This document shows, piece after piece, positions 47,903 to 58,773 of a stretch of DNA of 64,000 nucleotides (position 1 is the stretch's first letter; every line of letters begins with the position of its first letter). The notes beneath the pieces are model-generated. The model ran no database searches, was not told the origin of the DNA, and saw only the letters and a program-made list of their open reading frames with translations. The translations under genes were made by a program, and so were the position numbers. Origin of the DNA: Xestospongia bergquistia. Taxonomy: Eukaryota; Porifera; Demospongiae; Haplosclerida; Petrosiidae. The stretch is taken from NCBI GenBank assembly GCA_963965975.1, contig OZ014421.1:6003001-6067000 (forward strand), read 5' to 3'.

Positions 47903-49787
47903 GAAATTTTTATTATCCATTAGTACAATATTAGAAGGCATCCTATAATAAAAAATGTGGGCAGGCTAACAAACCACCCAACAATTCCCAATTGTTTTTA
48001 TAGCACTTTAGATCAATTTAATGCAAAGCATAGTGTTTATATTGTAGCCTACAAACAGACAAAAAGAGACAAAACTATTCTTTCATTGTTATCCTCATCT
48101 TTAATGTTAACATCATCAAACAAGCTAATATTGCTATCAGCCATATTATCAATCACTGTAATTGATTAAATATTCCTACAGTACAATATTTCTATTGTTT
48201 TATTGAAGCTATTAAGTTAAGTAAATACCCTATCGATCAGCTAAACATATTGGAATTATTTATTGATCTCATTTTTAAAATAGTTGTTTGCAAGCTTGTT
48301 CAAAGTTAGTTCTTTTGTCTTTGATCAATATTAAAGTATTGAGATTATAAAATACCAATGACATCATGACACTGTGTTGTCTGCGTGTGTGTTCCCCTTT
48401 GTCTGTTCATTCATTATAACTAAGTAGAGCTAAAAATGTGAATGTTCTGTTTAGTCCTTCTATAATTCTTGTTTTTTTCATTTTGTTACAGTTGTTAATT
48501 AGTATTTGCTTTATTACTATATTGCATATAAAGAGATTTTATAAGTTTATAATGGTAATATATTACTATAGAGATCTTGTATGTAATGAACTATGTGAGG
48601 GATATCTTTTGAAGCAATATAATTGTCCTGTGTACTAAAAGATCAAAGATACTAATGAATATCTGTAAGATATTACATGGTCCTTTGCGTCTATATCGTA
48701 CTAGGAATGATCTTTTATTTCTCCAGAACAAAGCTATACTGTAGTATTTAGTGAGCTATCAAATAACAACATGCTCATAATGATATCATGACCTCTCTTG
48801 GGTTTACTAAGAATTCTTTAAACACAACATCTGTTAATGGTTTCTATGATGATGTTGTTGCCATAGCAATGATGTGGTTAGTAGTATTATCCATAAAGAT
48901 AATGATCAAGTGGTCAAGGACTGTTTTCTATATCCTTTATTGACTCGACATTAATTACTTGTGTCTCCTTATAGTTAATTGTAAGATTACAACTTCCCTT
49001 TTGTGGTAAGAACTATACTGTATAATAGATCATTTGAGAACTTATAGAGAGAAAGCTATAGACATAGAGCCTTGAACTTTCCATGAGGGCACTTAGGAAA
49101 GGATGCATCACTGCAAATAACTTTAATTAAGGAATTTTTTAGAGCAAAACCTTTAATTAGAACCAATATTAAGTGAAACAATACCAACTGTATTTAGATA
49201 TATGGACTATAATGATTGAATAATTTGTCTACTAGACAAACAGACCAAGAACATAGGAGAAGCTATATAGTTATGTTTAAGCTATTGATAAACACACACT
49301 CCTTGTAAGCTAACAGGAACCCATAGAATAGACTAAACTCTTTGTATTTACTCACTTAGCTTGGGAACTACACAGTTTATCTCTACTCTCTAAGGCTTCA
49401 AAATTGTAATAGTCAGTTTCGTCACACTCTTACTGTTTTTATTAAGTGAGAACAAACACTTATGGTGGATTTTTTAAAAGAACAATAACTACAGCATTAA
49501 GCAAATTAATAAAATACTACAGTCTATACTTAGAATAACCATTAATGCCTTTATCTTGAGCTTGTTATTATATAGACTGGCTCTTATATGTTGTTGCAAT
49601 ATCTGCTATTGCCAGTCATTAATATAACAAACATTGACTATTATAAATTGTATCGTCTCTGTGTTGTCATTGACTCCTAAACAACTACCATATTTAAAAC
49701 AGAAATGAATGAATTTAGACGTCAACTCCAGTAAACACAAGAGACTTCAGTCTCATTGAAAAATAGCAATGTATCAATAACATTACC

Positions 49788-49849
49788 AGACACAGAGACC
49801 AATCTCTTCTATATTACTAGACACAGAGACCAATCTCTTCTATATTACT
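49788..49849. repeat. 31-base tandem duplication
   Basis: Two identical 31-base units beginning AGACACAGAGACCAATCTC, at 49,788-49,818 and 49,819-49,849. Confidence 0.9.
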
Positions 49850-51994
49850 TGCTACAATGCTGGGACTTAGAAATAATCCCAAAATTCTATTATTGTCTGG
49901 CTTTCCTAGTATGTAAAACCATGTATATGTTGTGTTTGTGCGTTTTCCTTATGGAAAGAATGTTTCCTCCCATTAACTATAATTTGGCTTCTATGTATAA
50001 CACATTGACTGTATAATAAGGTAACTAGATGATCATATAGTGTCAAATATACTAACTGTATTTGACTGGTAAGTTAAAACTGGATTGGTTGACCTATCTC
50101 ATTTAATGAATTTAATTTACTTGTGAGAGATACTTGAGCTTCACAATTTGTTGTGATTTGCATTTCTAAGCTGTTTATATAAAGTTTTATAAGTCATGTT
50201 TATTTAAAATTCTTGTTTATTTTCAGTATGGCATCTTTCCATATTTTATTCATAATTGTTTACATAGAATTATTAATCTTTAATTTATATTCAATTAGAT
50301 TTAGTACCACTTAATTCTCAATCTTAATATTCCTATTCCTCAATTCTTACTTAATTACTATACTGGTTGTTTTTGTATAAACAATATCTGCTTTGGTCAG
50401 CTAATTTGTGTAAAGATGGGCTATATATTAAATTTTTTTTGGTATAAAGGTGCATAGTTCAAATACGCCTCCATGCTGCATTCACATACATACATGTGGA
50501 ATCATGGCAATAACATATTACTGTATAACTCTAAAGTCAATTTGTTGTTGTTCTAATATTCCCAACTGCAATAACAGACTGGGTTAGTTCATTAACTTGA
50601 GATATCACTATACATCTGGTTACAAATGTACACATGTTTGTCTTATGGTATTAGATTAATGGACCAGTGTTTGTTATATAGATACATAACATTACTAATA
50701 TCCATACTTAAATATATCAGTTATCGAGTAATTTAAATTACCAAGAGACAAACAAAATTAATATAGTAAGTACATGAATACTCATTTACTATCAGTTGTA
50801 ATGTACTAAAATTTGGCTAACATCGAGATCGTATACTTTCTTGAATTATAATCATACGACTGCTGTCTTACTATAAAAGAATGTTTTGTGTCAGCATAAG
50901 CCACTACCTTATGACTGTACTTCACAAGCCATACACGCCTAGTGTATACCACCCACTCATTTTCTGTTCTAATGGTCATAATAAGACACCAGTCCCAAAC
51001 ATCCCACAGATGTACTTTACTTATATGGTGCATGTCTAACCACAATTAACGAAGTACTGAATAACATTGTATATTATTATTATAGCTAATATCATATATG
51101 GTACCACTGCTTAATCAGATTAAGCCAATTCCAGTCACATGTAGGAAACAATTTGCTTGTTGTGTGATCCATAAAGGTTATGAGGGTCGGTATGTGATGT
51201 TCACACTTAGATAGTAGTCAATATACTAGGACATCTTCCCATTTATCTATAGTCACTTCGTGTCATTTAATTTACTCTATTTAAAGCCACTTCCTTTTTG
51301 TCTAACACTAGGATTTATTGTTGTTAATGTTTTAATGTTAAGGTCCAGTTAAGACAACAAACAAGTTTGGTTTGTGCTAGACAAATCTGTAGACAGGAAT
51401 GGACTGAACAAGAATAATTATTTAATGCAAGAGTCTAATTAATGTGTGAATTGAAAGTATTAATTGACACGCTATTATATGTAGCTATTATTAGTTAGAA
51501 TGTTAATTGTTTTTTAATTAAATTGCCATGGTACTATTACCTGAAGCGATTTCCTCTGTATAATTGTAATACAATATTTGTGAGGATGCACTTACCACAT
51601 ATAGAGACGGGCTTGTTCTTTTAAACTCTTGATATGTCTAAGTTAATCAGACATTACTTAATATCTAATTAGTATGAAGGACATAATTTATTAATAAAAT
51701 TTAATACTACCATTGCTATGATAATACATACTAACTAAATAGAAACATTACTTGTGACTAAATTAGTCTAATCAATACATGAGCAACCACAAAATGAAAT
51801 AATATTCATGGCTCACTTTTTGGCTGCTACAGAATGATATCAGAAATGTCATGTATAGTTTGTGTATACAACAAATTAGTGTGTAATCGCTATCATTTGT
51901 TTGGCTTTTGCCCAAGTAGTCATATCTCAGTCACAATGTCGCCATTCTTTGTGTAGTATTAATTAATTTAATTAATACCATTTAGTAATCCATT

Positions 51995-53755
51995 ATGAAG
52001 TGTGAATTCTTTTATTTAGATATCATGCCAACAACTGGTCTACCAACTTCGTCCGATACCAATGTGCTAAATATTGATAATAGTATCTTGGCAGCTGCCA
52101 TAACTGTTAGCTTCTTAGTTTTTTTAATTACCATTCTTATGATAGTTCTCTTGTTCCTTTGTATACGATACCGGCGAAGAACTAACATTATTCATTCCCC
52201 TACAGCTTTAAAGATGACTCTTTCACCTGATGAGGCTTCTAAGTTCTATATTGTGGAATCTGGTATCACTCCCGAAGACATACAAACTAAAAACACACCT
52301 ATTAAAAGGGGTCATAAATTAAGCGTCCAATTACCAGTGGCCGTTATCTCAAAAAACCCAAGTGGTTCAAATTTACAGACCATTTCTCATCAGATGGTGA
52401 AAGACATGGAAACCAATCCAAATTATCATCAACTAAGAATGAAGGAAAATAGTGACATGAGTTACTCATCAGTTAATCCACCTGCTCCTTCAATAGATCA
52501 ATTCCCATCAAACACATCACCACTTCCAAATTCATCATCAAAAGAAAACAATGAACAAATAAATTTTTTTACCAATCAGTATGTAATATATCAACCATCA
52601 ACAGGAGACACTAATACTCTTTCCAGTGACTGCTCAGATGAAAGTACTAACAGCGTCTCTCCTATACCACCATTTCGAAACGAAAGTCTTTTTAGTTCCT
52701 TACAAGTTAATCCTAGTGTCAGTATGTCCATAATAAATGACAACACTCAAGATATTGTAACTAGAACACAGTCTGATACTCAGATTGCACGGTCCAAAGA
52801 TGACTCTAGTCTCTATGGACCTATATACAGTGAAGTTAGCTATCGAGCCAGTCAAGTCATTAAGACATTGGAAATTGCTAGTTCTAATATTAACATGATT
52901 CATGCTCTAGGTATGGGACAGTTTGGCCAAGTACATTTAGCTGAGACAATTGGACTAAGCGAGAGGGATCTAGGACTTGGAGAGGATGAGAACAAATCAG
53001 TAACGATAGAAGTTGCTGTTAAACTTTTACGCAAAAATGCAGAACAGGGTGATTTGAAAGCTTTCCAAAAGGAAGTGAAATACATGTCTCAATTGAGGCA
53101 CAAAAATGTTGTGCAACTATTGGCAGTTTGTTCAAAAGGGGAGAGGCAATTTATTGTACTAGAATATATGAGGAATGGAGACCTACACAGCTTTCTGAAA
53201 CGCTACAACTCAGTTAACATGGGACATGAGACGTATAATACTACATTATCATATGATGTTCTCCTCAATATTTCCATACAGATAGCAGATGCTATGAAAT
53301 ATCTGGCCTCGTGTAACTTCATCCATCGTGATTTGGCAACTCGAAACTGTCTTGTTGGTGAGAACTTTATTGTGAAAGTAGCAGATTTTGGTTTAAGTAG
53401 AAACCTGTATGATTCTTGTTATTACCGATTTCGTGGATCTGCTATGTTGCCTATTCGTTGGATGGCAACTGAATGTTTTTTTGGACGATTCTCTGAGAAG
53501 ACAGATGTTTGGGCTTTTGGTGTAACAATGTGGGAGATCTTTACTCTATGTAAAAGAAGTCCCTACAGTAATATGAAAGATCAGGAGATAATCCAGGAAG
53601 CATTACGTGGAACAAGACGGCCACTTGAAAAACCTGAGTGTTGTAAGATGGACGTTTATGAGATTATGAAAAAGTGTTTGAGAAAGAACTCTAATGAAAG
53701 AGCTAACTTCGAAGATGTACATTTAGATTTATTAAACTTAACAAAATGTCACTAG
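51995..53755 (+). CDS. RTK6: divergent transmembrane tyrosine kinase exon
   Basis: One long frame of 586 codons from an ATG at 51,995. A phase-1 acceptor (TTATTTAG at 52,019, then ATATCATG) matches the exon 5 acceptors of the other RTKs, so the true start may be a spliced exon from 52,020. Residues 1-29 are extracellular, membrane helix about 30-57, then a long juxtamembrane region (to about 300) with TNPNYHQL, many Ser/Pro and YGPIYSEVSY. Kinase about 300-582: GMGQFGQV, VAVKLL (Lys about 343), HRDLATRN, DFGLSRNLYDSCYY, PIRWMATECFFGRFSEKTDVWAFGV. It is closer to canonical DDR kinases than RTK1-5 are. No leader or Ig exon is visible upstream, so either the ectodomain lies far away or the gene encodes a receptor without one. 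Confidence 0.8.
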   Translation: MKCEFFYLDIMPTTGLPTSSDTNVLNIDNSILAAAITVSFLVFLITILMIVLLFLCIRYRRRTNIIHSPTALKMTLSPDEASKFYIVESGITPEDIQTKNTPIKRGHKLSVQLPVAVISKNPSGSNLQTISHQMVKDMETNPNYHQLRMKENSDMSYSSVNPPAPSIDQFPSNTSPLPNSSSKENNEQINFFTNQYVIYQPSTGDTNTLSSDCSDESTNSVSPIPPFRNESLFSSLQVNPSVSMSIINDNTQDIVTRTQSDTQIARSKDDSSLYGPIYSEVSYRASQVIKTLEIASSNINMIHALGMGQFGQVHLAETIGLSERDLGLGEDENKSVTIEVAVKLLRKNAEQGDLKAFQKEVKYMSQLRHKNVVQLLAVCSKGERQFIVLEYMRNGDLHSFLKRYNSVNMGHETYNTTLSYDVLLNISIQIADAMKYLASCNFIHRDLATRNCLVGENFIVKVADFGLSRNLYDSCYYRFRGSAMLPIRWMATECFFGRFSEKTDVWAFGVTMWEIFTLCKRSPYSNMKDQEIIQEALRGTRRPLEKPECCKMDVYEIMKKCLRKNSNERANFEDVHLDLLNLTKCH

Positions 53756-53977
53756 AATATTGTACTTTCTAATTGTTCAATGATCGCTTTATTTCAATAT
53801 TTAACAATGTTTTTTGTACTGATAAATATATAATATATTTTATTACACATTCTGTTTGTTCAACTGATACTACTTTTAATATTACTTTTTCATTATGTAA
53901 ATTGAATAACAATTATCTAATTACTACTTTTAATATTAATTTTTCAGAATGTAAATTGAACAACAATTATATAATTA

Positions 53978-53983
53978 AATAAA
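53978..53983 (+). terminator. Candidate poly(A) signal of RTK6
   Basis: AATAAA 223 bases after the RTK6 stop, followed by a T/C-rich stretch (GTTATGTTCTTCC). Confidence 0.5.
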
Positions 53984-55369
53984 GTTATGTTCTTCCTCCA
54001 CTTCAAAAGTTTATTCCAAAAATGAGAAAAAACATTCAAATTTATACTGTTCATTTAACATGTGAGTATGTAGGTGTCTAGGTATGGGGGTGTTGTGTGA
54101 TGTGTGAGCATGTGATATGTGTGTGTGTTTGTTGTGCATGAGTGTGTGTGTGTGATATGTTATTATGCTTTTCACAAGTATCGTAGGTATCGGCAACCAA
54201 GCCTAAGACTGGCAAGCAATGTCTAATCAAGATGGATTGTGAAGGCAACAAATATGGATCTTACTATTCATTTATTTAATACAATTATTCTAACCCTATC
54301 AAATTCAAACCTGTAGCTTTTGTTTTAATGATGTTTTGAGATTAATGATTGACAACAATGATATATAGGGTGATTGATGAGTATATAAAGCAAATATATT
54401 ATACACCTCTCTCTCTGTATAATAGATTAATTCAGTTGCAGAAAATATAATTATGTATAGTTTAAGGAAACAACAAGCTTTGTCGTTACTTTTACTATAA
54501 TATATATACTGAAAAAAAATTGATAAGTTGACTAAACCAATCAATTTTGCAAGATTTATTTTCAAGTAAAAATTTATACTAATTCTCATGATATATGATA
54601 TTTCTCAAATGGACAATCAACATTTGAAATGAATGTATACAACAAACAAGTTATGTTGTTCACATGAATGTTAAGTTTGTAATTGTATATAATTCCATGT
54701 GACAGGTTCTTTGATATTCTTATTGATTCCTTCTACAGAGTTTTATATGAAATTAATAAAACCATATACCATAATACATTGACTGTTAGAACAAGTACTA
54801 TCACACCAAGAATAACTTCAAGAACCGTTTTTGTCTCTCATCAGACTTGTGATGGCTTCTTCGTTTGTACAAGCTTCAACTTTATCTAAAGAGATTTATT
54901 ATCAGATTATTGATCTATTAGTATTACATTATCCCTCCCTGTAATCACACCAATCAATCAATTATTTAGTGTGTATGTATTAAGTTCTATTAACTACAGT
55001 TTATACTGTCCCTGACTGCATGTGATAGTCATACACATGAACTTTAATGGAATATGATGTATTTATGTTATTTTTGTACACAAACCATTACTCTGTTTAT
55101 TTATGGATTAATGTGTAAACAGAAATATCTTATTAACAGTTTGTAATGTTTCTACAAACTTAAAAATTAACATTACGTATAATATATGTACATGACAAAG
55201 ATATTGTATATACAAAGAACAAAGAAAAACTGCAAAACAAATAAAAGCAACAATAATACTACAATAATGACAAATATCTAGATCTATAACTAAAAGTGTT
55301 TTATAATATCATGTTTTGTAGTATTCAGAGATCTTCATATTTGTGATCAAGAGGCTATAGACTGTCCAA
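53984..55369. other. Intergenic region between convergent RTK6 and the minus-strand receptor
   Basis: AT-rich, with a TG-rich stretch at about 54,060-54,160. Short open frames on both strands lack family features. RTK6 (plus) and the 55,370-57,248 gene (minus) converge here. Confidence 0.5.
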
Positions 55370-57248
55370 TTACTCACACACAATAACTTGTTCTTGACAC
55401 ATGGACACACCATAAGCTGAATTGTCACTAACACTAAACTCTGTATACTTTGTATCATGATACATAGTTATATCATAGGCAGAATTTTCAATAACATTAA
55501 ATTCTGTAATACTCATCTCCTCTGTGTCTTGTATATACCTGTGTTTCTTGTTTATTATATAGTGTCCTAATATACAGTTTAGAACAGATATAAGTGTTAT
55601 TAAAATTATAACTATAATACTACTTAATGTAACGATTGTACTATTAATAGAAGATGTGCCATCATGATCAGGAGACAGGGTAGGCCTGGGAGTAGTTGAC
55701 AGAGTTACAGGAGAACCTAAGTTTTGTGTACATAAAGTATATCAATAACAGTATGTATATATGTCTAGTTATTGTTGTCAATATAACAATACAACTTAAT
55801 AGATGAAAGACATACATCTAAGTATAATTGTGATGTTTTAATAAAGTGTAAACCTACTTATTGTCACAGTAATGGTCTGTTGTATTCCTATACCAGGTAC
55901 AGTACATATGTAAGATCCACTGTCTGATTGATTGAGGTTTGAGATAGTAAGTTGACTAATAATACTCTGTGTCATCATACCACTGCTATTAATAGCATTA
56001 CCACTGCCTAATTTGTTAGTGATCATATATTTACTGCCAATATTAGTTAGTATAGTTTTGTCTCTTATCCATTGTATATCTGATGACATAGTCAGGTAAC
56101 CAGTTAACTCACACCTCAAACTAACAGCCTCATTGATAGTACTACTGATAGATGATGATAAAGGTGTTAGACCAACTATACAGGAGAAAGAAAAATAGCA
56201 AAAATTAAACAAACATGTAAAATAAAAATGAATAATTAATAATTAGTACCTGTTAGCTCTAATTTTATGAGTCTTGTATTTTTTACTGCTCCTTGCAGAT
56301 ATCTTACAATACATGAATAATTTCCAGCATCACTATATCTGAGTTTATTAATAGTTAGTATACTGGTTCTTGTAGCATCTCCTATTAATATTTGTGAACG
56401 ACCAGAAAGATCTAACACATTCTCATTATATTGCCATTGCCACTCAAAGGAACTAGCATTGACTACTGTACAGGAGAGATTGACTGAAGACTGAAGGTTG
56501 TCTGATCCTAAGGTCACATTTACTGGGGGACTATCCTGAAAGACAATGGTGTCCAATGAGGGAGATATTGGATTGCCTAGTATAGGATAATGTATTAATA
56601 ATATATATTAATAGTTTATATATTAACTTACTATTATAAAACTTGACTTCACTTATTAATAACCAGTCAATTATGCTAGTATTGAAGATAAAATCAAGTT
56701 GAGCTGTATTAGTTAACTGTTGTATATTGAGAGTAACATTTCTCAGTTGAGAGTCATTTTGTCTGAGATCATCATTTTTGTCAAAGACATAGCTAAGAGG
56801 TTGACTACCCACACCATAAAGACTGATCATAGGTAGTCCAATGGAGTCATTAGGTGAGTTAAAGAAATAGATAACTGCTCTTGACACAGGAGTAACAGGT
56901 TGAAAGTTAAAGGTAATTCTTCCAATACCATCTACTGAGTATCTACTAATAGCAAAGAATTCTCCCAGGTTATCAGATATTGAGTTTATTGGACCAATGT
57001 CTCCATCAACTAGTTTACCAGTACCATTTAAACATCTCAAACGACCACCAGATCCAATCACTATACATCCTGAACTAGTATTAGTGAGGTTAGAACCATC
57101 AAAGGAGACAGCATAAAATATGTTGTATTGAACTGGATCTATGCAGAGTAAGATACTAGTACTATGACAAGATAAAATTTGCCTGTTTACCAATTTGTAT
57201 TTCACATAATGCAGTATTACTGAATAGTATGAATACAAAAAAGAACAT
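55370..57248 (-). CDS. Kinase-less DS-like + 2 Ig receptor with Tyr-motif tail, 518 aa
   Basis: Minus-strand exons 57248-57191, 57138-56632, 56576-56250, 56175-55858 and 55716-55370; all junctions GT/AG and phase 1, total 1,557 bases, no internal stop. Leader MFFFVFILFSNTALCEIQI; DS-like domain and Ig1 nearly identical to the plus-strand array; Ig2 (VSLRCELTGYLTMSSDIQWI ... YICTVPGIG) belongs to a different branch. Exon 5 gives a short stalk, a membrane helix about 431-455 (TLSSIIVIILITLISVL) and a tail of about 60 residues. The tail has two related copies of TEFNVIENSAYDITMYHD / TEFSVSDNSAYGVSMCQE and ends VIVCE-stop. TEFNV also occurs in the RTK juxtamembrane regions, so the tail looks like a juxtamembrane region without its kinase. 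Possibly a signalling adaptor or decoy; inferred. Confidence 0.75.
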
Positions 57249-57300
57249 CTTGACCTGATAAAGATAGAGATAGTAGAGAAAACGAAAACTTCTTACTTTT

Positions 57301-57530
57301 ATGCACTAGGTTATATTTTATGATTGTAAGAAAAAAGTAATAGATGATGTGGGAGTTTGGTGTGTTTATGAGTAATAAATAAACATATAACTTGTCACTT
57401 CAACTAAGTAAACAAATGCACTAGGTTATATTTTATGATTGTAAGAAAAAAGTAATGGATGATGTGGGAGTTTGGTGTGTTTATGAGTAATAAATAAACA
57501 TATAACTTGTCACTTCAGCTAAGTAAACAA
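57301..57530 (-). promoter_or_regulatory. Core-promoter block in two tandem 115-base copies
   Basis: 57,301-57,415 and 57,416-57,530 are direct repeats differing at only two positions. Read on the minus strand, each has the CACATCATC...TTACTTTTTTCTTACAATCA block and a TATA-like AAAATATAA. The nearer copy is about 60 bases from the ATG at 57,248. The plus-strand units carry a single copy. Confidence 0.7.
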
Positions 57531-58773
57531 ATAATGTAGTTTTAAAGTAAGATCACAAGTTATTATAATCAAATGAAAATATGGAATTAGTGATAATAAG
57601 TTAACAGTTCAATAGTAAGCAATCAACTAAGCAACAACTTAAGAGAAGCTTGTTTTGATGTTTTGTCATAATCTAATAAACCATAGGACTCCTCCCACTT
57701 TAAGTAGGTATTAAAACTTCAGAGAAATTTTAATCACTGTGCATATTTGTATTTAGCTTGATGAAAATTATTATTATAATTATTATGAAATTTTACTGAT
57801 AGACTGAAAGTAAATGATCACACTGAAGATCAGAGTCTATGTACCAAGTAAAAAGAGGAAAGGAGTTATTGATTGGGTGTCAATACTTATTAAGCTGTGA
57901 ACCATTGACGTAAAACATAACATGAAAAATGAATGTATTCATTGCATACCAAGTAATTGCATATTTTCTGATAAAATGATCTGACAATATTTGGTAATAA
58001 TATTGTACTACATTATATTTATTATTAATGATCATTACATTTTATTTATAGAATCTAGTAATGGCAAGTTATCTACTGCCTAGTGTCATCTTATACCTAT
58101 TTGTTCAGATTAAAAACTGTCACAGCCTGACAGTATATATTGCATTTGGTAACTCTTTCATTGTTTGAAGAGATATGTTCATTCTCTTTTGATAACACAA
58201 TCGTTCTGTATACAATAGTAGAATAAACTAAAACTAAAACACAGTTTCTGTTAATGGTTGAAATATTCATATTAAAAATTTTTTCACCAAACAAAAAGAT
58301 AAATGTTAACGCCAAACGTTTCAATAGTCATACAACTATCTTCATCAGTGGCTTAAATATAGAGAATAAAAGTGCAAAAATCAGTCCTATTTATACTAAG
58401 CTACAATTAAAACAATAATACTAAAATTAATAACTGGTTCATAATCTTTTACCAGTTTCTTGTTTGATCCACAAAATATGAACTTTATACTCTCAAATAT
58501 TGGTAACAAATATTTATATATTGTTACATGATGTAATTCATTAGTATCTTACGCTATTATGAAAAAAACATTAAATAATAAATATAAGCAACAATATATA
58601 ACAAATACAAAATACCATGAGTTCCATATATGGTTAATTTAACAAATGAACAAACAAGAATAAAGAAAATTATTATACACTAATTTACAAATTCAAATAA
58701 ATTTATCCATGATAATTAAGACACATGAGGAATCACACATGTTGCGTGATATCAAGAGAAGGTAAGTGTGCTT
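57531..58773. other. Intergenic region, no gene seen
   Basis: AT-rich sequence between two minus-strand receptors. No receptor exon, RNA gene or clear repeat recognised. Confidence 0.45.

Larger units (their letters stand above)
46926..51994 (+). other. 5-kb region without a recognised gene
   Basis: AT-rich, with no exon of the receptor plan on either strand that I could recognise. It holds a (TA)n tract near 47,828-47,902 and a 31-base tandem pair near 49,788. Short open frames (e.g. 47,957-48,169; 48,438-48,638; 50,806-51,045 minus) show no family signature. If RTK6 has ectodomain exons upstream they should be here or beyond, yet none is evident. Confidence 0.5.

Noticed and set aside
50806-51045. 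79-codon minus-strand frame with many Trp residues
   Set aside because: No splice context, family motif or repeat support; it may be an exon of something, but I cannot support a call.
46926-51994. Possible missing ectodomain exons of RTK6
   Set aside because: Looked for leader, FDGSNLT-like, LSC...W...YTC patterns on both strands and found none convincing.
54011-54196. His/Thr-rich minus-strand frame
   Set aside because: It is produced by a TG-rich simple-sequence tract.
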